A stretch of DNA of 64,000 bases from Paraspadella gotoi (lineage: Eukaryota; Chaetognatha): assembly GCA_051294375.1 (NCBI GenBank), contig CM119268.1, positions 18,306,005 through 18,370,004 of the forward strand. Reading direction: 5' to 3'. Within the stretch, counting starts at the first letter, position 1. The number at the start of each line of letters is the position of its first letter. The notes beneath the pieces were generated by a model. The model did no database searches. It was not told the origin of the DNA and was given only the letters and a program-made list of their open reading frames with translations. Of the stretch, positions 10,449 to 21,415 are shown piece after piece. The position numbers and the translations under genes were made by a program.

Positions 10449-12435
10449 CCTTTCTGTCGAAGCTGACAACGATGTTTAATAGAGCGATGATCGGCGATTG
10501 CTGTTTTTGTCATGAGAGTACAAAGAATCTGGAACTTAATCTGTAAAATTAAACGAAAATTCGAAGCCTGATTTTAACTTCAAAACTCAGGCCAGTTGCG
10601 GCAGGCTTAATCATCCATGCGGCAAACAGCATTCGCCCTGCTGCAGCGACAGTCCCATCTGCAACTGCGTCGACAAAATCGGGCTGCGCTGCATCTGCAG
10701 CCGCGGACCCAAATACGGATTTTTCGACTATCATAGGATCGCGGCAGGTGAGGACACCGTTGGTGGTGAGGTGAACTTTAAAGAGAAACGGAATAATCGT
10801 AATGTTTACATAAATTTATATTGGTCTATCCCTACTAGTATACTCGCTACATTTTTTTTTTGGCCTAAATATTATCTAATATTTTATTCTCTCTTCTAAA
10901 GTGGCTGGGGTCATGGGCTAATGGTTTTACCCATTGAAGTAGTAGGTCCTGACTGGAAGTAAACGCTACTTCTACAAATACAAATAGCGGAATGAATTAT
11001 AACAATAACAATGCCCGGTTCCCTTCCTTCAGGCGAATACCTCGTTCCGGGCCACGCGGCGGCGGCCTCGGCGCGCCTCGTCGTCCCTCCTTCCATCGCC
11101 GACTCGAATCCGGCGTCCCTCGTTAGGTCTCCTTCGTCGACGCCGAGACATTCTTCGGTTTCGTTCGGATCCCGTCCGGCGAGGCCGACTTTTCCGGAGA
11201 GTCGTTCCCCGGAGGAATACGAGGAGCCGGCGGCGAAGACTCGGCCGGAAGAGAAGAGATTGGAAACGCCGGAAAATGGAGGAGGATCTTGGAGAGAAGA
11301 GGACTCGGTCGATCGATGGGAACCGGTGGGAGAACCGGAAACCAAGTGGAGATGGGAATCAGAATGGGAGCCGGAGTGGGAAAAAGAACCGGAAACGGAA
11401 ACAGATTCTGGAAGAGAAGTGGAGTTTGAATGGGAAACTGAATCTAGACTTGGATCTGAGTGGGAATTGGATCCGGAAATGAAACCACAACCTCAACCTG
11501 AACCAGAACCTCAACCAGAACCTCAACCTGAACCAGAATATATACCAGAATGGGAACCAGAACCTGAACCGGAACCTGAGCCAGAATATATACCAGAATG
11601 GGAACCTGAACCTGAACCAGAACCTGAACCCAAATATGAACCAGAATGGGAACCACAACCTGAACCAGAACCTGAGCCAGAATATATACCAGAATGGAAA
11701 CCTGAACCGGAACCAGAAAATATACCAGAATGGGATCCTCAACCTGAATCGGAACATGAACCCAAACATGAAACAGAATGGGAACCACAACCTGAACCTG
11801 AACCAGAAAATATTCCAGAATGGGAACCAGACCCTGAACGAGAACCTAATTACGTAATCAAAAGGCAACCCGGACCTGAAATTGAATCAGAACCGGATAC
11901 CAGAACTAATCTGGTTGAACCCCAAACTGAATCGAATTCTTATTGGGAAGAAAAAGAATCAGAACCAGTAATTGATTCCATACCTGAATATAAACACGAA
12001 CCAGCAGAGGAAGATTCTGAATCTGAGTGGGACTCCAAAGCCAATTGGGACTCAGAACCCGAATGGGATTCAGGACCTGGACTTGATTCGCTTCCTGAAC
12101 GGGATTCTACGGAAGAAGAACCAGAGCCGGAATGGGATCCGGGAACAGACTGGGAGACGGAATGGGATCCGGGAACAGACTGGGAGACGGGATGGGAAGA
12201 GGAAGACTACGATGAACCGGGAATTCCTCTGAGAGGAAACAAGGAACCGAATTCTGAGGGATTGGATGACGGATTCGGCCGGAAAAGCGATTTGCCGATG
12301 AGGGGAGACAATCCGGACGAAGACGAGGAGGAGGATGAAACGGACGTTGTCTACAATAGGTTGGAAATCTTGCCGGAAAAGCCGGAGGACAAGGACGAAG
12401 ATTACAAATACGAGTATGAATACTACGATTATTGA
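9691..12435 (+). CDS. Gene B: secreted two-ICK-domain peptide with a long Glu/Pro/Trp repeat tail
   Basis: Four exons: 9691-9741, 10176-10346, 10591-10747 and 11033-12435, all GT-AG with phases 0, 0, 1. The 593-residue product has a signal peptide ([17 protein letters not shown]; an in-frame ATG three codons earlier is the alternative start). Two cystine-knot domains follow, at about residues 28-59 and 77-110. Both show C-x6-C-x6-CC-x5-C-x-C-x(6-7)-C-x-C, the framework of spider mu-agatoxins and of agatoxin-like peptides found widely in arthropods. Residues 127-593 form a highly acidic tail built on [12 protein letters not shown]-type repeats, ending in a Tyr/Asp/Glu-rich segment. It is presumably secreted and disulfide-bonded. 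The domain family is well supported; the activity (venom, immune, neuropeptide or matrix) is not inferable. A polyadenylation signal AATAAA lies at 12698. Confidence 0.85.
9830..10001. repeat. (TTTA)n microsatellite in gene B intron 1
   Basis: A tetranucleotide run, near-perfect from 9902. Confidence 0.95.
10176..10346 (+). CDS. Gene B exon 2: ICK domain 1
   Basis: Fifty-seven codons, phase 0 at both ends. The eight-cysteine framework (HHPCG, CC, CDC, CNC) lies wholly in this exon. A compound (TTG)n(ATG)n microsatellite follows the donor. Confidence 0.85.
10363..10447. repeat. Compound (TTG)n-(ATG)n microsatellite
   Basis: About 11 TTG/GTT units followed directly by about 17 ATG/GAT units, in gene B intron 2. 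Confidence 0.95.
10591..10747 (+). CDS. Gene B exon 3: ICK domain 2
   Basis: After cag, 52 codons carry a second eight-cysteine knot (NHPCG, CC, CNC, CIC), followed by [13 protein letters not shown]. The end phase 1 matches exon 4. Confidence 0.87.
11033..12435 (+). CDS. Gene B exon 4: acidic Glu/Pro/Trp repeat tail
   Basis: A single 1,403-nt exon after a polypyrimidine acceptor (ccttccttcag), encoding 466 residues and TGA. The core (11480-11850) repeats [14 protein letters not shown] with swaps of Tyr/Asn and Trp/Lys; [10 protein letters not shown] repeats occur near 12140. Codon use stays GAA/CCA/CCT-rich and in frame throughout, which argues for a translated protein rather than a random satellite. 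It contains no cysteine, so it lies outside the knotted domains. Confidence 0.85.
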
Positions 12436-12697
12436 TTACGGTGTTTGTTATATGTTTGTTTACTAACTAGTCCTGGTTTCGACGATTTAAAAGAAAGTGT
12501 TTGGTTTACTTGCTTTGAATTCCGTATTTTTGTTATTTAGCTCTTTTGTGGATATTTTGAAAGAAGAACTTGTTAATTCATTCATTTATTCATTAATTAC
12601 AATTTTAACAAAAATTTTTTCCATTTAAAAAATCATTTTAATGACACCAACAAAAAAAGCTAATGATCTTTTCTTTTAAAATCTCCTTGTAGATTAT

Positions 12698-12703
12698 AAT
12701 AAA
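12698..12703 (+). promoter_or_regulatory. Putative polyadenylation signal of gene B
   Basis: AATAAA about 265 nt after the stop codon. Confidence 0.4.
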
Positions 12704-13377
12704 CAAGGTAAAGCTTGAAAAACATTGTGGAAATGATTGTTTGCAACGGTAAAAAAGTTAAAATGAAAAAGGATTTAAGCAAAGTTAAAAACATAAAAAC
12801 CACAGTTAAAATATATGAAAACTTACCCTTTTAAATTAGTAGAAAAATCGGAAATTTTGTTAGTGTGATCCCTATGATGGAAAACATAAGAACATATCTG
12901 CGAAAATGAGCTATTTTAAAAGAAAGCCAGCAGTGAAGTAATGCCATCTCTGTTCGACTTTTAAATAGCACCGGAGAATATCAGTGGGATTTTCATCTGC
13001 TAATCTGCGTTGATCTCAGTGAATTATACCTAAAAGAAACTATCGATCCATCAAATGGGTTTTTTCTTGTCGGGCGGCGCTTGACAAGTGAAGACCATAT
13101 GAGGAAGAAAGCAAAAAATTGTTTTTTTCTTCTTATGTCTGACGAAAAAAAAATATCTTTTTTTAAATTTGATGAAGGAAAAAGAAGTCAGGAGCCTGAA
13201 ATGATTTTTACGTCGCTGGTAAAAATACGAGTTCGCCTTTTTGATAAAAAAAAAGTCACAATTTTATATTTTGAAAATCCCAGAGAATTTTTCTTTCAAA
13301 AAAATTTATCAAAACTTTTTGCAACTGTAGAAACTAAAATTTTGGCAGAAATCGAAAACTAAAAAAACAAAAACAAA

Positions 13378-13416
13378 ATGCTTCTCCAGTTAAATTCCGT
13401 AATCCTCATTATTCAG
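13378..13416 (+). CDS. Gene C exon 1: signal peptide
   Basis: Thirteen codons, hydrophobic (SVILII), ending CAG|gt in phase 0 exactly as in gene B. It is short, so the assignment rests on position and analogy. Confidence 0.6.
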
Positions 13417-14774
13417 GTGAAATGAAATGAAATGATGTAAGTGTTTTTAATGTTTTTAATACGAATGAATATTTTTTTAAAGTATGATCAAACTGACGAC
13501 TCGGACCATGCCGACAACGACGACTACAATGAAGACATAGAAACAATTCAATCCATCACACTACTCTTTGCATCAGCTGACCTTCGTTTGCAAACTCAAC
13601 GGAGTCCTCGACTTCTATCAACGCAGCTCCATCTCACAATGCGTATTTGTTGCAATTGGTGTCATTGGTGTCAACGCGAGAGAAAAAAGCACAATTACGA
13701 TCGGCGTCGTCCGACGTCGATATCGCCGAGATTCCCGTTCGGTTTCGTGCGCGCCGCTGAATCACCCGTGCGGCCGCAGAATATCCTGTTGCCACGAAGT
13801 TCCATTCTGCAGATGCACGGACGACTTGGGAAAGCGGTGAGATATATATTAATTTATTAATTTGGAACAATCAATATAAAATTAGCCATTCATTCAAAAA
13901 ATAACATATCTTGCCCCTGTCTTTGGAGAGGCTATTGAGAGTTTAGGCATCCATCCCTCTTCCAAGACCTTGTAAGTCTTTTTAATATTAATATATATTA
14001 ATATTTTCCTTTCCTTATCTAAGTTGCTTTTGCGCCTCCGATCCACCTCCGCCCGCCTCCTTCCACGAGCACTCCTCTTCCCTCTCAATCCCGTGCGGCG
14101 CCATGAACCACCCTTGCGGCGTCGGGTACCCGCCCTGCTGCGGCGCCGTGCCCCGCTGTCATTGTTACGACGTCGCGGAGAAACGCTGCATTTGCGGACC
14201 CGTGAACGAAGCAGATAAAGTGGGCGGTGGGGTTGGCGGAGCGTCTCACGAATTTTCTTATCGACGAAAGCGTCTGGACGAAACCAGAAAGACGTTTCGA
14301 AGTGGAGGTGACGACGAAAGGTTCGGAGAAAATGACGACGACAACGACGACGACGAGGACACCGTCTTCCCACACTCATCATCCTGCGGTCTTCTCAACC
14401 ACCCTTGCGGAATGTCTCACCATCCTTGTTGCGAATCGGCGCCATTTTGCAATTGTCTCGGCGCATATTACCGACGCTGCGTCTGCCGGCGTCGTCGTGG
14501 ACGGCGCTCTTTCGATCGACGGCGCCGATTTTTCGCCGACGCCGAATTCGTGATCGAGTACGACGCCCGGCAGAATCCCGGCGTCGTGGAATTCAAACCA
14601 GACGTCCATCGGCGTCGCGATGTGGTGAAGGACTGGGCGGCGGAGGCGGAGGCGGTGGGGTTCGAACCCAGGGAGAAGTGGGCGGAGTGGGTGGAGGAGG
14701 AGTTGGCGAAGGCGTGGGAGAGGAGGTGGGCGAGGTGGAGGAAGAAGAGGAGTAGAAAGAGAGAAAGAGGATAA
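13378..14774 (+). CDS. Gene C: secreted three-ICK-domain peptide with a basic tail; one frame break
   Basis: Three exons: 13378-13416 (signal, MLLQLNSVILIIQ, donor CAG|gtgaaa), 13483-13836 and 14024-14774. The second exon starts with Asp-rich sequence and ends inside ICK 1 (PLNHPCG, CC, CRC), whose last two Cys (CFC) open exon 3. ICK 2 (MNHPCG, CCGAVPRCHC, CIC) and ICK 3 (LLNHPCG, CCESAPFCNC, CVC) follow, separated by an acidic linker. The C-terminus is rich in Trp, Arg and Lys. Exon 2 is 354 nt where the phases need 3n+2, so one base is extra or an unrecognised small intron exists. A stop at 13535-13537 closes the ICK frame upstream. This may be a sequencing indel or a real lesion. Polyadenylation signal at 14915. 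Confidence 0.75.
13483..13836 (+). CDS. Gene C exon 2: acidic lead and most of ICK 1, frame broken
   Basis: The acceptor is tttaaag. The first frame gives YDQTDDSDHADNDDYNED; the downstream frame gives the first six Cys of ICK 1. The donor splits the Arg codon just before the final C-x-C (phase 2). Confidence 0.65.
13870..13975 (-). repeat. Dispersed repeat R2, fragment in gene C intron 2
   Basis: It shares caat(c)aatataaaa, ccattcattca and atcttgcccctg with the copy at 8600. Confidence 0.65.
14024..14774 (+). CDS. Gene C exon 3: end of ICK 1, ICK 2, ICK 3 and tail
   Basis: After tatctaag, one base completes Arg, then CFC closes ICK 1. Two complete knots follow in one exon, then about 100 residues with many Arg, Glu and Trp, and TAA. 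Confidence 0.85.
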
Positions 14775-16928
14775 GTTAAAAAGGAAGGAAAAGAGGAAAA
14801 AAGAAAAATATCACGGTGTAGCTAAAGTCGGATATTATGATATAACTTGATGTAAATCGTTATGTAACTTCCATATTAAAAATTCAACAAACAAAAATTT
14901 ATTCGGAAAACAAAAATAAACATTTTTCTATCAAAAATCAAGATTTCTCTATCTCCTCGAAGCCATTAAAAAGTGAGACTGATAATTGATAAAAAAAACT
15001 TTTTTTCACAGTTTGAATAGAAAAAGGAAAGTCAAGCAAAATTTTAAAATGAAAAATAGGTTCCGCATACAAACGTTGCATTTAGGAAAAAAACGACTCT
15101 TTCCAATATTGTTCAGTTGTTACTTACAATGTTGATTAACTTTGTGTCACAACACAAATTGGGCCGAACGAAGGATTGGTTAGAAACATCTCCACCCGTT
15201 TCTAATGATAAAAGAGTACCATTTTGGCAACTTTTAGGAAAAAAAATTATGTCCATTTTTGTCCATTTTTACTTACGACTTATGATTTGAATGCCAAGGA
15301 AAGTTGAGAAATTTTTTTATTTTGGAAATCCGTTCTTCCTTATCTTCTTTACCCCTGGGTAAATTTATTTGCTTAAATCATTTATAGTTTGCCTATGAAT
15401 TAATTTTAAAGTTAACAAGTCAAAAAGTTGCAGTTTCAGTCTTTATCATAATTTGAAACAAAAATAAATCAAATTGGTTGTAATTAACAGAAAATATAGC
15501 CTTTTAAATAAGCTTTTAACACCTACAAAATTATCAAAAAAACTTTTTTCGTTTAGCCACAAATAATTTTTAAAGACAACTTTTAATTTGTGACTTTTTG
15601 TGACTTGCATTTATTTTTGATAAAGAGAGTATTCTGAACTCATTTATTAGTTTTAAAGGATGAGGTACATACTGACGTTATTAAAACAAAAAAAAAACCG
15701 CATTCTTTTAATACAATGGAAAGGGTCAGTACTTTTTTTTTCTCAAAATCGACATATTTTGCGGAAAAATTTTCCGCAAAATCTGCCGATTTATTAAATC
15801 TGCTAGGCAACCAAAATTGAAATAAAATCCTTCATTACCGTTAATTTCTTTTTTTATAACGCATTTTTATTTTTTATTTGGCTCAATGTAAATGTAGTGA
15901 GAGGAAAGAGGAAAGGGAGAACAGGAAAAGGAGGTCGGGAGAGAATGAAAGAGGGGGGCAAATGGCAAAAAAAGAAGGCAAATGGCGAAAAAAATAGTGA
16001 GACAAATAAAAGGTAGGAAAAGGGAAAAATGGAAAGAAAAAGAGGGGAAAAGAAAGGGAAAGAATGAAGAAGAGAAAAAAGGTGAGTGGCAAAAAAAGGT
16101 AGGGCCAAAAAAATGGTAATTGACGGCGTGAGAAGTAGGGGAGGAAAGAGGGAAAGAAAAATACAAATAAGGAGAAGAAAAGAGAAGAAGAAAAAGAATC
16201 AGGGAAAGGGTATGAGGGAAAAAAAATTGTATTAGATAATGTGGCGTCCTGCCTGAATAGTTTTGTAAGTAAAAGACGTGAAGATTCTTATGAGGAATTC
16301 AATCTTTAAAAGTTATCTTTACCATTAAAATTCAATCATACTTATTTCTAAAATTAAGATTTGATTGACAATCATTGAAGAAATCATGTCTTACCGTATT
16401 TTTAACTCATAGAAATTTACCTGGAAAGTACTATGTCATATAGCTTACCGTTTTTTTAAATAAAGAAAGCTTCATTTTAACCAATGAGATCAAGAAAGAT
16501 GGTAATTATTGAGGTTCAGATTTCGTTGTCTAAAAGACACGGATTGTATGCGGAACCAATAATACTAAAAAAAATCGTGGGATGACCCACTTTTGACGTC
16601 CGGAGTTTTTCAGGTGTCGGGTGAACTCAAAACTTTTTTTTAAATTTGAAGAGATTAAAGAAAAATTTTTAATTTGAAAAGATTTAAATCCCACGCGTTT
16701 CCTTTCATTCCTTCAATTTCTTGGTTCTTTTTCGTTTCAACTTAAAAGAACTTTTCCCCCCTTTTTAATTTGTGAAAAATCAAAGAAAAATCAGTTTAAA
16801 AACATATAAAATATTAACTTGTGCTTATTCATTCATTCATTCATTCATTCATTCATTCATTCATTTCATCAATTCATTCATTCATTCATCATTCATTCAT
16901 TCATTCATTCATTCATTCTTTATTTTTT

Positions 16929-16960
<32 letters not shown>

Positions 16961-17172
16961 TTCTTTCTTTCTTTTATTTTTTTCTTTTTCTTCTTTCGAG
17001 AAAGTTTCCATTTTTTTTCATTTTCAAACTTACAAATTTTTTTTCACAAATCGAATTCGAACTCCAACGATTTCTCACCTTCTTCTGCTCTCAATTTTTT
17101 TCGCAAAAGACCTAATGAGAAAATTTGAATGAAATCAAATTCTCAAATTGTTGGGAAAAAAAGTTCGGCGAA
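14775..17172. other. Intergenic AT-rich region
   Basis: No gene is seen. A polypurine stretch lies at 15897-16215; on the minus strand it yields long but meaningless Phe/Leu/Ser frames. (CATT)n and (TTTC)n tracts lie at 16826-16975. AATAAA at 14915 probably ends gene C. Confidence 0.6.
16826..16975. repeat. (CATT)n then (TTTC)n microsatellites
   Basis: Tandem tetranucleotide runs upstream of gene D. Confidence 0.95.
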
Positions 17173-17217
17173 ATGAAAATTTCTGTTTGGCTTAAAATTA
17201 GTATCTTCTTTGTAATA
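17173..17217 (+). CDS. Gene D exon 1: signal peptide
   Basis: Fifteen codons ending ATA|gtaagt, phase 0, matching the layout of genes B and C. Confidence 0.75.
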
Positions 17218-18292
17218 GTAAGTAATCTAATAATCTTTGAATAAAAAACAGAATAGTTCAATCAATTTAATCAAATACTCCAAATGTACTTATTATTAAA
17301 CCACATCTTATCAACTAACAACTAATAAAATCCAACAAATGTAACACAAGGCGCCGTTCAGCTCACCGGCGCCGTCTACGCCGCCGCCGCCTTCAGAAAT
17401 GACGCCGCATAAAGGCTGCGGGCGCCTCTTTCACCCTTGCGGTGAGAATCACTGGCGATGCTGTGATTCCGCTCCGATTTGCAACTGTTTCCACGGAAAC
17501 AAACTCAGGTGTATATTCTTTGTTGTCGTAGATATTGCTGCTGGTTTAGGCCAAATGTCACATATTTCTCACGTGAAAAAAAATAAGATTCGAAATTTTT
17601 AACGGTTAAGATGCACCTGTAGCGAACGCGAGGAAACTTTTCAGTGGATCGACGGCGCCGTACAAAAGAAGGAAGTTACTGCTGCGGCGGCTGCGGCGTC
17701 TGCAGCTCCGCCGTCAGAGACAAATCTTAACGACTTTCCCTGTCAAAAGAGATTTCATCCCTGCGGGGACGCCTTTCCCCATTGCTGCGATAGGTAAGGT
17801 TTTTTGAAAAAAATTTGGTGTATTTGATTAAAATTTATTTTACTGACATGTTTAATTAAATGTAATGTAATTCTTTAAAGTGCTTTTATTATTTTTTATT
17901 TAAATATTTAAGTTGATTGAGTTATATAGACTTTGTTTATATATTTGATTGACTACACAATTAGTAAAGTAATTAATACACACAGCGCCCCGCACTGTGA
18001 GTGCGTCAACCCCAATCGCCTTTCCTGCGTTTGTGTCTCCGAATCCGGTTTCCTAGATTTCCGGTTCGAAGGAGGCCGGACGAAGAAGGCGGAATCCGGC
18101 GACGGAGAGACGGACGGGATGCCGGACAGATCCCCAAAAGAGACTGTAAATTACGACGACGAAGACGACGGCGACGACAACGACTACAATTACGACTATC
18201 GCGGGGACGAAGGCTTCGGGGGCGACGATGATGAAGACGACGACAGATCGATGTTCGACCGGAGTGGAGATGGAGTTGGAGGGACTTTTTGA
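17173..18292 (+). CDS. Gene D: secreted two-ICK-domain peptide with an acidic tail
   Basis: Four exons: 17173-17217, 17351-17508, 17611-17793 and 17986-18292, GT-AG with phases 0, 2, 2. The 230-residue product has a short signal peptide (MKISVWLKISIFFVI) and a Pro/Ser-rich lead. ICK 1 starts near residue 38 (GRLFHPCG, CCDSAPICNC) and its last C-x-C is in the next exon. An Ala-rich linker precedes ICK 2 near residue 119 (FHPCG, CC, CEC, CVC), which is also split, just after its CC. The last ~80 residues are Asp/Glu/Tyr-rich with DDDEDDD runs. The reading frame is intact. AATAAA begins six bases after the stop. Confidence 0.87.
17351..17508 (+). CDS. Gene D exon 2: Pro-rich lead and most of ICK 1
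   Basis: APFSSPAPSTPPPPSE is followed by six of eight knot cysteines. The donor falls in the Arg codon before the final C-x-C, the same place and phase as in gene C ICK 1. Confidence 0.87.
17611..17793 (+). CDS. Gene D exon 3: end of ICK 1, linker and start of ICK 2
   Basis: CTC closes ICK 1; an Ala-rich linker leads to PCQKRFHPCG and the CC pair of ICK 2. Donor AG|gtaagg, phase 2. Confidence 0.85.
17986..18292 (+). CDS. Gene D exon 4: end of ICK 2 and acidic tail
   Basis: After cacacag, APHCECVNPNRLSCVC completes ICK 2. An Asp/Tyr-rich tail and TGA follow. Confidence 0.87.
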
Positions 18293-18297
18293 AAGAA

Positions 18298-18303
18298 AAT
18301 AAA
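18298..18303 (+). promoter_or_regulatory. Putative polyadenylation signal of gene D
   Basis: AATAAA six bases after the stop; a longer 3' UTR using a later site is equally possible. Confidence 0.3.
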
Positions 18304-18549
18304 ATTGATATTTGGAATTGTATGTATCAACTTAGTCTATTGATTTATAGATGTGTTTATTGTTTAACTTTCGCGTTTAACCCTCGCCTTATTGCTATTT
18401 TGTTTTCAACATTTGAAACAACCCGCCACCTAAAGTTTATGGGAAAATTTAAAAGAGCATCGTTGGCCTTCATATATGTTCTGTTTGGGCCTTTCATTGT
18501 GGACGTATCAATTAAACTTATATCAGATTATGGAAGTTTATCTCTCTCT

Positions 18550-18597
<48 letters not shown>

Positions 18598-19860
18598 GTA
18601 AATCTCCCTTGAAAAAAAAGATAATGAAAACCTCAACTAATAAAATAAAAAATATGACACTCAAAAATTACTCTTCGTGGTTAATTAAAAATTTCAGCCT
18701 TTTTCAAAACTCATCAAATATTAATGAAGTTTCGTGTCCATTGTTGTTCTTTTTTTCTGTTTTCAGCAGCAACGGTTAGATTTTTACTGTGTAGTTAGAT
18801 ATTCTTGAGAACAAGACCTGGTGATTTTTAAATTTTCAAAATGAAAAATAAACAAGTAAATAAACAAATAAATTTAAAAAAAATTACTTCTTAAAAAAAA
18901 TGTCATAAAACAAATAAACTAAAAGAGAGAGGCCTATTTCGGAGACAACGACAATAAAGACAACCATGAACTAAGAACAACAACGACAATGATGACAAAG
19001 TGATAGTAAAATTCTTTCAATAGTTCTCATATTTTTTTATCAGCGAAAAAAAAAAGAAAAAGAAAAATACCGTTTCGCTCGATTGATCTCCAAATTCAGC
19101 GATTGATGACGAGCATAATTGCCTCTTATTTTCTTTTTCAAAATTAAAAAAGCATGCATGTTCTCATTAGAGTAAAAACATGCATGTAGGAACGGGCATG
19201 CGCCCCAGAACCGTGGATTGAGCGGTATTACGTCCGCTTGATTTCGGGACATCGAAATTTTTCTGGATACTAATGTTTTCATCTATTCGCATATTCTAAA
19301 TAAATAAATAAATTTAATTTGATCACAAAAAATAAAATCCTCTAAAAATAGATAAATGCGCCATTTATTATTTATTTATTTTGTTTTTTTTTGTTCAATC
19401 CTTTTGTAAAAGTGTTTGCATTGATTAGTTGTTTTATTTTTTTTTTTTTTTATCGGAGTAGACTTTTCAATGTGATACCCGATGCCAAATCTAATTTGTT
19501 GTCCACTTTCGCTTCAGCCAATATTTATGCAACAGATTTTCCGTAAGCTTTCATGAAAAGTAACTAGCTTGCTTTGTAAGAAGTTAGCTTTAGCGATGCA
19601 AAAAAAAAAAAAAAATTTTTCTACCATCTGGAGCATTTTCGGCCATTAATGGTTGAGAAGTTAAAATCAGAGTTCGCGGACATGAAACCAAAGCTTTTAC
19701 GTAAACTGAAGGATGAAACCTTTCGCACACTGTAATATGCAAATGAGATTGACAATTTTTTTTTTACCTTTGTAGAAATGACACGAAAGAGTCTCGTATA
19801 TTCGGAACTCTTTTAACGAAAATCGCTTCGTAAAAAAAAAAATTCATTTCACTCTTTCAG
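18304..19860. other. Intergenic region upstream of the channel gene
   Basis: AT-rich. It holds a (CT)n tract at 18541-18596, an acatgcatgt palindrome cluster near 19150-19190 and one atatgcaaatgagatt word at 19736. The missing N-terminal exon of the channel gene could lie here, but I found none I can support. Confidence 0.5.
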
Positions 19861-20116
19861 ATACTCCTCGTTTTACCCAATCGGCTTTCACCCGAAGCGA
19901 TGATGGCCGATTGGCTGAGACGCCTTCGCTTCTTCTTCGTCGTCGCCCTCTTCGCTCTTTTCCTCTTCAGCCTCCACAATCTGGTGGTGGAGTTCTTCGA
20001 GTATCCCGTCAACACGAAGATCGTAGAGGTCATCCCTGACCCGCATCACTTTCCCGCCGTCACCATCTGCAATCTCAATCCCCACTTTCCTCCGAAGGAA
20101 AAGCAGATCGACGAAG
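19861..20116 (+). CDS. Gene E exon 1: TM1 and FPAVTIC motif
   Basis: After ctctttcag the frame is open 13 codons before the paired ATGs at 19900. TM1 and the conserved segment that follows it are here. Donor G|gtgagt, phase 1. Confidence 0.9.
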
Positions 20117-21345
20117 GTGAGTCTTTTTGTTAGGAGAATAAGTCCGTTTGTGATGAGGACCAAGTTTGAAAGGTTTTATTGAGTTCTGGCCAATTCTTTT
20201 TGTATTTTTTTTACGCGAGATTATCATTTGTTGATTATATTGTAAGCGTGTGGATGAAGTTAGATTTGCTCTGAGAAGTTTCAGAAAAATATGAAAAATA
20301 TATATTGAGGCGGGATATTCACACCGCCTCACATCCATCGTCGTTCAGCCAATCCCATTTGCTCAGGGGGGAAAACACCATCCCAAGCGTAGTGTTCCAT
20401 CCACAGTTCTAACGACTTCCCTCTGCGTTGGCGAAGCAAAACCGTCCTAGGGTAACCGTGCCAGTGACAGCCACTGAGAGGCGGAAGCCCCCAAAGCCAA
20501 AAGTGAGATTCCCTATCCCAATGGGCATCACAGGCAACCCGGCTGTTCCCATTATATACAACTTGTGGGGTCCAATTTAAAATAAATATCCTTTATAGTA
20601 ACGATGACGGACATCCCATCCCATTTCCATTAAAATTATTCAAGTCTTAAATATTTCCCTGTTCTTATTACCTTTTTCCACTGCAGAACCCATTTGGCTC
20701 AAGGCAAGCCATGAGAGTGCAGGTCCGGTCCCGATAGAGTTTCGTCCCAACATCCCAGAGCGAAGTCAACTCCATTCCTTCAACGCCGAAACTGTTCGTC
20801 GACGCCAAAGTTTTTACGAGTTCTTCTCCGGCGAGAATCGAACCGAGGATCGACCTTCGGAATCGATCGTCGAATGCGTCTTTAACGGAAGCCCCTGCGT
20901 CGTTGACGAAGAATTCGAGGAGTGGTTCGATCCCACCCTTGGAACTTGCTTCACCTTCAACGCCGCATTTCAGAAAAAAGGTGGAGAATGGCAGTTTTAA
21001 GTTGTTATTGCTTTTCGTTTAGTATTTTATTAAGTTTTAATTCGGTGGATTATACATATATATTAAGTCTGCAATAAAAGTCTTTTGTCCTTTTACAACC
21101 AAATTAACTTATGATTCTAGATTTTAATTAAATTAATTTTCCTAATGCATGGAGGAAGCATTTTGCATTTTAATATTTAACAATATATATTTAACAATAT
21201 AAGAAATGCTTAAAAATTTTTTTTTAAAAATTTAAATTTTTAAAAATGGATTCTGATAAAGATTAAAAAGTTAGATAAAGTTAGTAGTACTACAAATTTC
21301 AAAAATTGTAATGATAAATGGGCTAAAATTTGAAAAAAACTTAAT

Positions 21346-21415
<70 letters not shown>

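Noticed and set aside
11359-11868. Minus-strand frame of 169 residues rich in Phe/Trp/Arg
   Set aside because: It is the antisense shadow of the Glu/Pro/Trp repeat tail of gene B.
13081-13362. 93-residue frame upstream of gene C
   Set aside because: AT-rich composition, no splice or homology support, no good start context; probably chance.
15854-16166. Overlapping Phe/Leu/Ser-rich minus-strand frames
   Set aside because: Polypurine/polypyrimidine DNA read out of context.
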